Assembly (NCBI GenBank): GCA_002482765.1 | Contig: DLGP01000168.1 | Coordinates: 1-13,749 of the forward strand | Source: Alphaproteobacteria bacterium UBA7691 | Lineage (GTDB): Bacteria > Pseudomonadota > Alphaproteobacteria > Ferrovibrionales > Ferrovibrionaceae | Reading direction: 5' to 3' | DNA length: 13,749 nucleotides | Shown here: piece by piece, positions 7,329-13,749 of the stretch | How positions within the stretch are numbered: position 1 is the stretch's first letter | Layout: each line of letters begins with the position of its first letter | Notes under the pieces: generated by a model | The model's database searches: none | Seen by the model: only the letters and a program-made list of their open reading frames with translations | What the model was told of the DNA's origin: nothing | Made by a program: the position numbers and the translations under genes

Positions 7329-7424
7329 CGTCATGCGCGGACTTGATCCGCGCATCTCGTTTTTCTCCTTTTTCCTTGAATGATCGGGCAAGAAGAGATG
7401 CGCGGATCAAGTCCGCGCATGACG
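7329..7424. repeat. 96-bp REPIN-like unit
   Basis: Perfect 30-bp inverted copies lie at 7329-7358 and 7395-7424, starting CGTCATGCGCGG at their outer ends. Each folds on itself with a 9-bp stem (ATGCGCGGA/TCCGCGCAT) and loop CTTGA. The left hairpin is followed by T5 at 7360-7364 and a second T5 at 7369-7373. Weaker inverted similarity extends outward into TTCCTCCCC/GGGGGAGGAA. The spacer has 36 bases. Confidence 0.85.
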
Positions 7425-7463
7425 AGCGGGGGAGGAACCGGGGCCGGTGCAGGCCGTTGAAAT

Positions 7464-7583
7464 TTAAACCGGGCAGCCGTGGGTCTGCGCCCGGGCATGA
7501 CGACGGCGAGGGTGGTGGATTTGAGCGCCGCGATATTCCCCCTCTCGTCATGCGCGGACTTGGTACACGGCTGCCCGGTTTAA
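7464..7583. repeat. Long-type inverted repeat pair, heads inward
   Basis: Arms 7464-7502 (minus sense) and 7546-7583 (plus sense) share the head CGTCATGC and an identical 18-base tail CACGGCTGCCCGGTTTAA; the middles differ. They are the same arm type as 992-1029, but here the CGTCATG heads face each other across 43 bases, opposite to every other pair in the window. Confidence 0.7.
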
Positions 7584-7616
7584 TCCGATGGCACTGTTAG
7601 CTCCCCCCACCGCACA

Positions 7617-7707
7617 CGTCATGCCCGGGCTTGACCCGGGCATCCCATTTTCCCAGGAATTCAGGCATATTTTGCAAAACGGGATGCCCGCTTGTGCGGG
7701 CATGACG
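7617..7707. repeat. 91-bp REPIN-like unit
   Basis: Inverted copies lie at 7617-7646 and 7681-7707. The left one has stem ATGCCCGGG (7621-7629) with CCCGGGCAT (7635-7643) and loop CTTGA, followed four bases later by T4 (7648-7651). The right one is three bases shorter, with a different loop, and is followed on the minus strand by CCCG and T4. It lies between the DUF4167 terminator and the other repeats. Confidence 0.85.
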
Positions 7708-7754
7708 ACTTTCCGGGGGGCATCGCGTTTTTTCCCCTGCTTCCCCCAGCCCAT

Positions 7755-7787
7755 GAAAAAAGCCGCCGGGTGGTCCGGCGGCTTCTT
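7755..7787 (-). terminator. Rho-independent terminator of DUF4167
   Basis: On the minus strand, starting 24 bases after the DUF4167 stop, the stem GCCGCCGG/CCGGCGGC (7782-7775 with 7769-7762) has a five-base loop and is extended by A-T pairs. It is followed directly by a run of T (7761-7756). This is the only textbook terminator in the window and separates DUF4167 from the flagellar operon. Confidence 0.85.
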
Positions 7788-7810
7788 CAACGGGCTTGCG
7801 ACTGGCCGGC

Positions 7811-8332
7811 TCAGTTTGCCGGGGCTTCGTCGCGCTCGGTTTCGCGGCCTGGTTCGGCTGCCGGGGTGGTTTCCAGCGCCTGCTCCAGTTCCAGCTCCAG
7901 GCTGGGCTGCGGCTCGCCTTCGGAGAAGGGGGCGCCGGGTTGCGGCTGGCTCTGCTGGGTCTGCGGCTGGCCGTTACCGTTGCCGTTGCCATTGCCGTTG
8001 GGCTGGCCGCCATTGGCCGCACGCTGCACCGGGGCGATGCCCTGGGCCAGCATGATGCGGTAATAATGTTCGGCATGTTGCAGGAAGCTTTCGGCGGCAA
8101 CACGGTCGCCCGACGAATTGGCATCGCGGGCAAGCTGGCAGTAGCGCTCGAAAATATGACTGGCAGTGCCACGGATTTTAACATCGGGGCCGTTGCTGTC
8201 AAAATTGCGGTGGGCGTTGCCGCTATTCATGCCGCCGCCGCCACCACCACCGCCGCCACCGCCACTATTATTATGGGGCCGACGGCCTTGGGGACGGCCG
8301 CCGCGTTGACGATTTTTGTTCACAGGGGTCAT
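7811..8332 (-). CDS. DUF4167 domain protein
   Basis: DUF4167 proteins are conserved in Alphaproteobacteria, commonly beside prmC, and have no firmly established role. The basic, RG-rich N-terminus suggests RNA or nucleic-acid binding (inference). Residues 1-22 are rich in Arg, Asn and Gly. An uninterrupted run of 11 glycines follows (24-34). The DUF4167 core spans about 45-97 (SNGPDVKIRGTASHIFERYCQLARDANSSGDRVAAESFLQHAEHYYRIM). The C-terminal half is low-complexity: NG repeats at 112-121, a Gln/Pro stretch, then an acidic Glu-rich end. The 173-residue length is in the lower part of the expected range. The start is the ATG at 8332, with only a weak GCGAG upstream. It has its own terminator and lies 374 bases after prmC. 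Confidence 0.93.
   Translation of the reverse strand: MTPVNKNRQRGGRPQGRRPHNNSGGGGGGGGGGGMNSGNAHRNFDSNGPDVKIRGTASHIFERYCQLARDANSSGDRVAAESFLQHAEHYYRIMLAQGIAPVQRAANGGQPNGNGNGNGNGQPQTQQSQPQPGAPFSEGEPQPSLELELEQALETTPAAEPGRETERDEAPAN
8231..8263 (-). repeat. Polyglycine codon run in DUF4167
   Basis: Eleven consecutive GGC/GGT codons form a near-perfect triplet repeat. Length change here by slippage would stay in frame and lengthen or shorten the linker between the basic tail and the DUF4167 core. Confidence 0.8.
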
Positions 8333-8706
8333 CTCGCTATATATCGCAATCGCTTAAGAGGCGTTTCAGCTATGGCGGCCATGGCGCCGGCCCAGGCGGT
8401 TTGCCGGGGCGCAACGATACGGGGTCGGCCTTTCGATACGTCCGCGTCGGCGGCGCCGTTAAAGCGCACGCTGTCCGAGGCTTCGATACCAGGGCGGGTC
8501 TAACGCCGGAGGAGTCTGCATCGAGGAGGCGGTGGCGCTGCTGAGATTTTTGGCCCTTCGTTTCCCAGCCAACCGGTTTTCACCTGCAAGCCGGCTCCAA
8601 CCATAAGGTGGGTTCGAGCGGAAGGACATTCCCGGGGGGCAGCACCACCCCTGATTCACAGGATAAGCCGTGCCGCACGGCCTGCCAATAGCCAATTTGC
8701 GTTTTT
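8333..8706. other. Gap between prmC and DUF4167 with hairpins, no gene recognised
   Basis: These 374 bases hold no convincing coding sequence. A 78-codon minus-strand frame (8459-8695) has a TTG start, rare codons and no recognisable domain. On the minus strand several hairpins are visible: GCCGTG/CACGGC (8667-8681, three-base loop), CTCgAACC/GGTTgGAG (about 8596-8619), and AGCCGG...CCGG(TT)GGCT next to it. The promoter of DUF4167 presumably lies at the left end; GATATATA stands just upstream of the ATG. An unrecognised small RNA or long leader is possible. It does not match what I remember of 6S, SRP, RNase P or tmRNA. Confidence 0.5.
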
Positions 8707-9558
8707 TTAAGCGGGCTTGCGCGCCAGCAGCACCCGGATGATGCCGCCCAGATCGGGCTTTTCCAGCAAGCCGGCAAAGCCGGCAGCGGCCAGCAGCCCG
8801 GCCACGGCGGCCTGTTGGCCCTGGCCGATCTCCAGCGCCAGCAGGCCATCGGGTGCCAGCAGGCGCCAGGCATCCGGGATCAGGCGGCGATAGGCATCCA
8901 GGCCATCCTGGCCACCATCCAGCGCGCCGAGCGGTTCATGCGCCGCCACTTCCGGCGCCAGCCCGGCAATGGCGGCGCTTTCGATATAGGGCGGGTTGCT
9001 CAGCACGATATCAAACCGCCCGGCCAGGCCCTGGCCCCAATCGCCATGGCTGAAGCCGGCGCGTTCGGCCAGGCCGAGGCGTTCGGCATTGTCCCGCGCC
9101 ACCAGCAGGGCAGCCTCGGAGCGGTCGATGCCAAGCCCTTCAGCCTGCGGCAATTCATGCAGCAGGCTCAAAAGCAAACAGCCCGAGCCGGTGCCGAAAT
9201 CCAGCAGCCGCCGCTTTGCGGCGCGCTCGGCACATTGCTCCAGCACGGCGGCCACCAGGGTTTCGCTATCCGGGCGCGGATCGAGCACGGCGGGGCTGAC
9301 GCGGAATTCCAGGCTCCAGAATTCGCGCCGGCCCAGTATCTGCGCCATCGGCTGGCGGGCCATGCGTGCCGCCAGCAGGGTTGCAAAACGCGCTGCGGCA
9401 GCGGGCGGCATCGCCAGGTCGCCATCGATGCGCACGCGGTCGGCGCTCCAGCCCAGGCATTCCGCCAGCAGCAGCACGGCATCCAGGCGCGGGCTGTCGC
9501 AGCCGGCAGCGCGTAATTGCGCCGTGGCGCTGCGTAGGTTATCGCCGATGCTGCTCAA
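8707..9558 (-). CDS. prmC: Peptide chain release factor N5-glutamine methyltransferase PrmC
   Basis: PrmC (HemK) methylates the glutamine of the GGQ motif in release factors RF1 and RF2, using SAM. The 283-residue protein has the N-terminal helical domain (about 1-75) with the GRREFWSLEFRVSPAVLDPRPDSE linker, SAM motif I LDFGTGSG at 119-126, and the catalytic NPPY at 188-191 followed by IES, the PrmC signature. The start is TTG at 9558, overlapping the prfA stop as TTGA. No better ATG fits the family N-terminus, and translation is probably coupled to prfA, whose product is its substrate. No terminator follows; a 374-base gap leads to DUF4167. Confidence 0.96.
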   Translation of the reverse strand: MSSIGDNLRSATAQLRAAGCDSPRLDAVLLLAECLGWSADRVRIDGDLAMPPAAAARFATLLAARMARQPMAQILGRREFWSLEFRVSPAVLDPRPDSETLVAAVLEQCAERAAKRRLLDFGTGSGCLLLSLLHELPQAEGLGIDRSEAALLVARDNAERLGLAERAGFSHGDWGQGLAGRFDIVLSNPPYIESAAIAGLAPEVAAHEPLGALDGGQDGLDAYRRLIPDAWRLLAPDGLLALEIGQGQQAAVAGLLAAAGFAGLLEKPDLGGIIRVLLARKPA

Positions 9559-10640
9559 TCGTTCAGCGCCGCCAGGCGGCCGGCCTGATCCTCGGCGATC
9601 AGCGCCTCGATCACTTCGTCCAGCGCCTCGCCGGTTATCACCTGTTCGATCTTGTAGAGCGTCAGGTTGATGCGGTGGTCGGTGACGCGGCCCTGAGGGA
9701 AGTTATAGGTGCGGATACGTTCCGAACGGTCGCCCGAGCCAACCTGGCCCTTGCGGTCGGCGGCGCGGGCCGAAGCCAGTTTCTCGCGTTCCACTTCATA
9801 CATCTTGGCGCGCAGCAGCTTCATTGCCTGCGCCTTGTTTTTATGCTGGCTGCGCTCGGTCTGCTGCGCCACCACGATGCCGGTGGGCAGATGTGTGATA
9901 CGCACCGCGCTATCGGTGGTGTTGACATGCTGGCCGCCGGCACCCGACGACCGATACACATCAATGCGCAGGTCGCTTTCGTTGATATGGATGTCCACAT
10001 CCTCGGCTTCCGGCAGCACCGCCACGGTGGCTGCCGAGGTGTGGATGCGGCCGGAGGCTTCGGTGGCCGGCACCCGCTGCACCCGATGCACGCCGCTTTC
10101 AAATTTCAGCCGGGCATAAACGCTGCGTCCGGTGATGGTGGCAACGCCTTCGCGCAGGCCGCCCAATTCGGTTTCGGCCAGGTTCATCACCTCGAAGCGC
10201 CAGCCCTTCTGCGCCGCATAGCCGCGATACATGGCAAATAACTCGGCCGCAAACAAAGCCGCCTCGTCGCCACCGGTGCCGGCGCGCACTTCCAGGATGG
10301 CGTTCTTTTCGTCGGCCTCGTCCTTCGGCAGCAGCAGGATCAGCATGCCGCGCTCAATTTCCGGCATCGCCGCCTGCGCCGCCTTCCATTCCTCCTCGGC
10401 AAAGCTGCGCATCTCGGCATCGCTGCCGGCATCATCCTTCAGCGCCGCCAGTTCGGCCAGTTCGGCGCGTTTGGCCTGCCAATGCCGGATGCCGGCAACC
10501 AGCGGCTCCAGCTCGGCATATTCCTTGGATAGTTTGACAAAAGCTTCGCCGCTGCTGCCCGAGGCCATCTCGGATTGCAGCCGGTCAAACCGCTCAAGCA
10601 CCTTTTCGAGCTTGGCTTCGGGCAGCGCGGGCAGGTCCAT
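9555..10640 (-). CDS. prfA: Peptide chain release factor 1 (RF1)
   Basis: RF1 recognises UAA and UAG stop codons in the ribosomal A site and triggers release of the peptide. The 361-residue length is standard. The codon-recognition tripeptide PAT (PxT, the RF1 type, not SPF of RF2) is at 191-193 in VQRVPATEASGRIHTS, and the catalytic GGQ is at 235-237 in SSGAGGQHVN. No internal frameshift is present or expected for RF1. It begins with ATG one base after the hisS stop, without a clear ribosome-binding site, and ends in the TTGA overlap with prmC, whose product methylates Q237. Confidence 0.97.
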   Translation of the reverse strand: MDLPALPEAKLEKVLERFDRLQSEMASGSSGEAFVKLSKEYAELEPLVAGIRHWQAKRAELAELAALKDDAGSDAEMRSFAEEEWKAAQAAMPEIERGMLILLLPKDEADEKNAILEVRAGTGGDEAALFAAELFAMYRGYAAQKGWRFEVMNLAETELGGLREGVATITGRSVYARLKFESGVHRVQRVPATEASGRIHTSAATVAVLPEAEDVDIHINESDLRIDVYRSSGAGGQHVNTTDSAVRITHLPTGIVVAQQTERSQHKNKAQAMKLLRAKMYEVEREKLASARAADRKGQVGSGDRSERIRTYNFPQGRVTDHRINLTLYKIEQVITGEALDEVIEALIAEDQAGRLAALND

Positions 10641-10641
10641 G

Positions 10642-11877
10642 TTATGCCAGCTTTGCAGCCAGATCGCTGCGCGCCAGTTCGGTTTCGCTGCCGGCCTTGA
10701 GGTCTTTCAGCTTGACGATGCCCTGGGCAATTTCGTCGTCGCCGAAGATCACCGCCTTGGCGCAACCCAGCTTGTCGGCGCGCTTGAGGCGCTTGCCGGC
10801 ATTGCCCTTATAGGCCAGTTCCACGGCGATATTGGCGGCGCGCAATTCGGCGGCCAGCTTCACGGCTTCGGCCTCGGCGGCCTCGCCAATCGGCACGATG
10901 GCAACGATTTCGGCTTGCTGCGGCTGCGGATCGCTCAGCAGCACCAGGCGTTCGATGCCGCCGGCCCAGCCGATGCCCGGGGTGGCCGGGCCGCCAAGCT
11001 GCTGGATCAGGCCGTCATAACGCCCGCCGGCAATCACCGCGCCCTGGGCGCCGAGATGCGTGGTGACAAATTCAAATGCCGTGTGGGTGTAGTAATCCAG
11101 GCCACGCACCAGGCGCGGATCAACCTGGAACGGCACGCCGGCCAAAGTCAGGCCCTGCTTCACGGCGGTGAAGAAGGCCAAAGCGCCCGGCGTCAGGTAA
11201 TCGTCGATCAGCGGCGCCTGGGCCACCAATTCGCGGTCGCCGGCATCCTTGGAATCCAGAATCCGCAGCGGGTTCTTTTCCAGCCGCTTCAGGCTGTCTT
11301 CCGAAAGCTTGTCCTTATGCGCCGAGAAATACGCCACCAGCGCCTCACGATAGGCAGCGCGGCTTTCCGGATCGCCCAGCGTGTTGAGCAGCAGGGTGCA
11401 TTTATCCAGGATGCCGAGGCGGCGCAGGATATCGGCGGCCAGCGTAATCACTTCCACATCGGCCTGCGGCTCAGGCGAACCGATCACTTCCACATCGATC
11501 TGGTGGAATTGGCGCTGGCGGCCCTTCTGCGGCCGCTCATAACGGAACATCGGCCCCCAGGCAAAAGCCTTGAACGGCACATTCTGCTGCTGGCCGTTGG
11601 AAATGAAGGCGCGGCAGATGCCGGCGGTGTATTCTGGCCGCAAGGCCAGGTTTTCGCCGCCGCGATCATTGATGGCATACATCTCCTTCGACACTGCATC
11701 CGAGGTTTCGCCCATCGAGCGGGCGAATACGTCGGTGAATTCGAAGATCGGCGTTGCCATCTCGCGATAGCCATACAGCGCGGCGGCATCGCGCGCGGTT
11801 TCCACCACTTTGCGGAAACGGGCGAAATCATCGGGCAGAAGATCATGCGTGCCGCGCACGGGCTGAAACTGGGCCAC
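10642..11877 (-). CDS. hisS: Histidyl-tRNA synthetase
   Basis: Class II aminoacyl-tRNA synthetase that charges tRNA-His. In 411 residues it has the N-terminal VRGTHDLLP, motif 2 FRYERPQKGRQRQFHQ at 111-126, the histidine-binding LVRGLDYYTHTAFE at 256-269, motif 3 GIGWAGGIER at 301-310, and the C-terminal anticodon-binding domain (about 325-411). Motif 2 is the ordinary bacterial kind, so a tRNA-His with the normal extra G-1 is expected. The start is GTG at 11877, supported by AAGGAG six bases upstream. It lies 30 bases after ispG and one base before prfA. Confidence 0.97.
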   Translation of the reverse strand: MAQFQPVRGTHDLLPDDFARFRKVVETARDAAALYGYREMATPIFEFTDVFARSMGETSDAVSKEMYAINDRGGENLALRPEYTAGICRAFISNGQQQNVPFKAFAWGPMFRYERPQKGRQRQFHQIDVEVIGSPEPQADVEVITLAADILRRLGILDKCTLLLNTLGDPESRAAYREALVAYFSAHKDKLSEDSLKRLEKNPLRILDSKDAGDRELVAQAPLIDDYLTPGALAFFTAVKQGLTLAGVPFQVDPRLVRGLDYYTHTAFEFVTTHLGAQGAVIAGGRYDGLIQQLGGPATPGIGWAGGIERLVLLSDPQPQQAEIVAIVPIGEAAEAEAVKLAAELRAANIAVELAYKGNAGKRLKRADKLGCAKAVIFGDDEIAQGIVKLKDLKAGSETELARSDLAAKLA

Positions 11878-11883
11878 GGGTCG

Positions 11884-11889
11884 CTCCTT
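11884..11889 (-). promoter_or_regulatory. hisS ribosome-binding site
   Basis: AAGGAG stands six bases before the GTG at 11877. It is the strongest Shine-Dalgarno sequence in the right-hand cluster and decides this non-ATG start. Confidence 0.8.
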
Positions 11890-11907
11890 GGGATAGACGG
11901 ATTTCAG

Positions 11908-13071
11908 CTAATCGGCTGCGTCGGCAGCCGTGTCCTTGTTGGACGAATCTTTATCGGCCTGGGCGGCCTCGATCTCGCGCGCCTTGGCCTCAACCAGGCG
12001 CACCAGATGCTGCACGATATCCTCGTTTTGCAGCCGGTGTGCCGGCTGGCCGGCCAGGTAGACCTGATGCGAACCCTTGCCGCCGCCGGTGAAGCCGATA
12101 TCGGTTTCGCGTGCCTCGCCGGGGCCGTTCACCACACAGCCGATCACGCTCAGGGTCATCGGCGTGGTGATATGGCCCAGGCGCTGTTCCAGCACTTCCA
12201 CGGTCTTGATCACGTCAAATTGCTGGCGCGCGCAGGACGGGCAGGAAATCACGTTCACGCCGCGATGGCGCAGGTTCATCGATTTCAGCATGTCGAAACC
12301 GACCCGCACTTCTTCCTCGGGCGCCGCCGAGAGCGAAACGCGCAAGGTGTCGCCGATGCCAGACCACAACAGCATGCCCAGGCCGATGGAGGATTTCACC
12401 GTGCCGATACGCTGGCCGCCGGCTTCGGTGATGCCGATATGCAGCGGATAGTCGCAGGCTTCGGCCAGGCCCTGATAGGCGGCCACGGCCAGGAACACAT
12501 CCGATGCCTTCACGCTGATCTTGAAGTCGCGGAAATCATGGTCTTCCAGGATGCGGGCATGGTCCATGGCGCTTTCCACCATGGCTTCCGGGCAGGGCTC
12601 GCCGTATTTTTCCAGCAGGTGCTTTTCCAGCGAGCCGGCATTGACGCCGATACGCATCGAGCAGCCATGGTCCTTGGCCGCCTGCACCACATCGCGCACC
12701 CGCGCCGCCGAGCCGATATTGCCCGGATTGATGCGCAGGCAGGCAGCGCCGGCCTGGGCCGCCTCGATGGCGCGTTTGTAGTGGAAATGGATGTCGGCCA
12801 CGATCGGCACCCGGGCCTGGCGCACAATCTCTTTCAGCGCGGCGGTGGATGCCTCGTCGGGGCAGGAAACCCGCACGATATCGGCGCCGGCTTCCTCGCA
12901 GCGGCGGATCTGCTCCACCGTGGCAGCTACGTCGCTGGTCAGCGTGTTGGTCATGGTCTGCACGGTGATCGGCGCATTGCCGCCCACCGGCACCTTGCCG
13001 ACAAAAATCTGCCGCGACTTGCGCCGCATTATATCGCGATAGGGCCGGATGCTCATGATGGGGCGTAACAT
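11908..13071 (-). CDS. ispG: 4-hydroxy-3-methylbut-2-enyl diphosphate synthase IspG (GcpE)
   Basis: IspG carries out the reductive ring opening of methylerythritol cyclodiphosphate to HMBPP in the MEP isoprenoid pathway, using a [4Fe-4S] cluster. From the chosen start it has 387 residues. The N-terminal TIM-barrel has MRRKSRQIFVGKVPVGG and PITVQTMTNT. The cluster ligands are visible as SCPSC (C277, C280) and GCVVNGPGEA (C312, with E319). The last 20 residues are a charged, Asp/Ala-rich tail. Three starts are possible: TTG 13095, ATG 13071 and ATG 13056. I chose 13071 because AAAGG lies four bases upstream; 13056 (MSIRPYRDI) fits many relatives better but has no binding site. It lies 30 bases after rodZ and 30 before hisS. 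Confidence 0.95.
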   Translation of the reverse strand: MLRPIMSIRPYRDIMRRKSRQIFVGKVPVGGNAPITVQTMTNTLTSDVAATVEQIRRCEEAGADIVRVSCPDEASTAALKEIVRQARVPIVADIHFHYKRAIEAAQAGAACLRINPGNIGSAARVRDVVQAAKDHGCSMRIGVNAGSLEKHLLEKYGEPCPEAMVESAMDHARILEDHDFRDFKISVKASDVFLAVAAYQGLAEACDYPLHIGITEAGGQRIGTVKSSIGLGMLLWSGIGDTLRVSLSAAPEEEVRVGFDMLKSMNLRHRGVNVISCPSCARQQFDVIKTVEVLEQRLGHITTPMTLSVIGCVVNGPGEARETDIGFTGGGKGSHQVYLAGQPAHRLQNEDIVQHLVRLVEAKAREIEAAQADKDSSNKDTAADAAD

Positions 13072-13101
13072 GGCGCCTTTGCGCCAGACTGGCAAGCCGC
13101 G

Positions 13102-13749
13102 CTATTCGACTTTGAGCGCCCCTTTGAGCGCCGCCGGATCAAGAGGCAGGCCACGCTTCACTTCGCCGGTTTCGCCCAGCCGGGGCAGGGCGGTGCCATC
13201 CAGCAACACGCTCACCCCGCCGGCATTGCCGGTCGCCAGGGTCAGCCCGTCACGATTCGGCACGCTATAGGTTTCGCCCGGCGCCATCAGCCGGGTGAAC
13301 AGGGCCTCATTATTGGGGCCGCGCACCTGCACCCAGCTCATGGTATCGGCGCGGATCACCAGCCGGGCGGCATCGCTGCCGCCGAAACGGGCCGGGGTGG
13401 GCGCCAGGCTGCTTGTCGGCGGGGCGCTGATCGGGATCGATATGGTGGTGCTGGCCAGGTTTGTGGCCGGGGCCTGGGCAGCAGCCGGGGCCGGACTGGC
13501 CGCCTGGGCCTGTGTGCTGGGTGGCATCGGCGCGGTTGGCAAAGCCGCAGGGGCCGGGCCAACCGAAAGCTGTGCCGGGGCTGGCGTTGGTGCCGGGGCA
13601 GGCGCAGAAGCTGGGGCCTGGACCGGCGCCGGCAGTGGCGCCGGGATCGTGGCGGCCGCGGCCGGCGCTACGGGCGTGGCGGCAATCGTCGGTGCCGGTG
13701 CCGGGGTGGCCGGTGCGGCTGGAGCCGGGGCCACAATTGGCGCCGCGGC
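13102..13749 (-). CDS. rodZ: RodZ-like protein, C-terminal part (5' partial)
   Basis: RodZ links the MreB cytoskeleton to the inner membrane and periplasm in rod-shape control. Only the C-terminal 215 codons are in the window; the frame is open to the right edge, so the N-terminal helix-turn-helix and membrane segment lie outside. What is visible is a long Ala/Pro linker of about 115 residues and then the C-terminal DUF4115 domain (ARLVIRADTMSWVQVRGPNNEALFTRLMAPGETYSVPNRDGLTLATGNAGGVSVLLDG). This domain and the position just before ispG are the usual context of rodZ in Alphaproteobacteria. A GTG at 13734 is not a credible start because it lies inside the linker. Confidence 0.85.
   Translation of the reverse strand, partial: AAAPIVAPAPAAPATPAPAPTIAATPVAPAAAATIPAPLPAPVQAPASAPAPAPTPAPAQLSVGPAPAALPTAPMPPSTQAQAASPAPAAAQAPATNLASTTISIPISAPPTSSLAPTPARFGGSDAARLVIRADTMSWVQVRGPNNEALFTRLMAPGETYSVPNRDGLTLATGNAGGVSVLLDGTALPRLGETGEVKRGLPLDPAALKGALKVE

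Noticed and set aside
7220..7600. Open frames across the repeat cluster (both strands, up to about 7790)
   Set aside because: They are translations of the inverted repeats themselves; the same peptide fragments recur because the DNA repeats.
7329..7707. Possible CRISPR array
   Set aside because: The repeats are inverted and self-complementary over almost their whole length, differ between units, and are not regularly spaced direct repeats.
8459..8695. A 78-codon minus-strand frame in the prmC-DUF4167 gap
   Set aside because: TTG start without ribosome-binding site, rare codons (AGG, CGA, TTA), many Trp and Cys, and no recognisable motif.
8590..8700. 6S RNA, SRP RNA, RNase P RNA or tmRNA in the gap before DUF4167
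   Set aside because: The conserved SRP tip (GGAAGCAGCC type), RNase P core, tmRNA tag and 6S closing stem could not be found on either strand.
10231..13068. A 945-codon open frame on the plus strand
   Set aside because: It runs antisense through prfA, hisS and ispG, which all have complete catalytic motifs. Its protein is His/Gly/Arg-rich without any domain. In GC-rich DNA the opposite frame is often free of stops.

Overview
The window looks like a GC-rich alphaproteobacterial chromosome, probably close to the Rhodospirillales. Three things point there: a DUF4167 protein with its typical N-terminal SNGPDVK...RGTA block, the run rodZ-ispG-hisS-prfA-prmC-DUF4167 on one strand, and a hook operon preceded by a near-consensus sigma-54 promoter. 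The species cannot be named from the sequence. HisS has the ordinary bacterial motif 2 rather than the divergent form I remember from Rhizobiales and their relatives, which also favours a Rhodospirillales-like lineage.

Layout, left to right. (1) The 3' part of a plus-strand TPR-methyltransferase (to 965) converges on a minus-strand cysS-sufE pair (1347-3157). The convergent gap (966-1346) is filled by nested inverted repeats. (2) A minus-strand hook-filament operon flgE-flgK-flgL (3225-7129) is headed by a sigma-54 promoter at 7171-7187, which sits inside a 13-bp dyad. (3) A 680-bp gene-free stretch (7130-7810) holds that promoter, an AT-rich block, three inverted-repeat units of a dispersed family and a rho-independent terminator. 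(4) DUF4167 (7811-8332) follows, then an unexplained 374-bp gap with hairpins (8333-8706). (5) A tightly packed minus-strand housekeeping cluster runs from the window's right edge: rodZ (partial), ispG, hisS, prfA, prmC. Its spacings are 30, 30, 1 and -4 bases, so it looks like one transcription unit.

All complete genes are on the minus strand; only the first, partial gene is on the plus strand. The right-hand cluster combines cell shape (RodZ), isoprenoid synthesis (IspG), and translation (HisS, release factor RF1 and PrmC, the methylase that modifies RF1). prfA and prmC share a TTGA overlap, so factor and modifier are probably translationally coupled. CysS and SufE are two bases apart and both act on cysteine: one charges tRNA-Cys, the other accepts sulfur from the SufS cysteine desulfurase.

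I found no defence system, prophage, CRISPR array or complete mobile element. The most unusual content is the repeat family. It consists of about 30-bp hairpins starting CGTCATG, paired head-outward into units of 91, 94 and 96 bp, several followed by T-tracts, so they look both REPIN-like and terminator-like. The dyad-flanked sigma-54 promoter of flgE is the next most interesting item.
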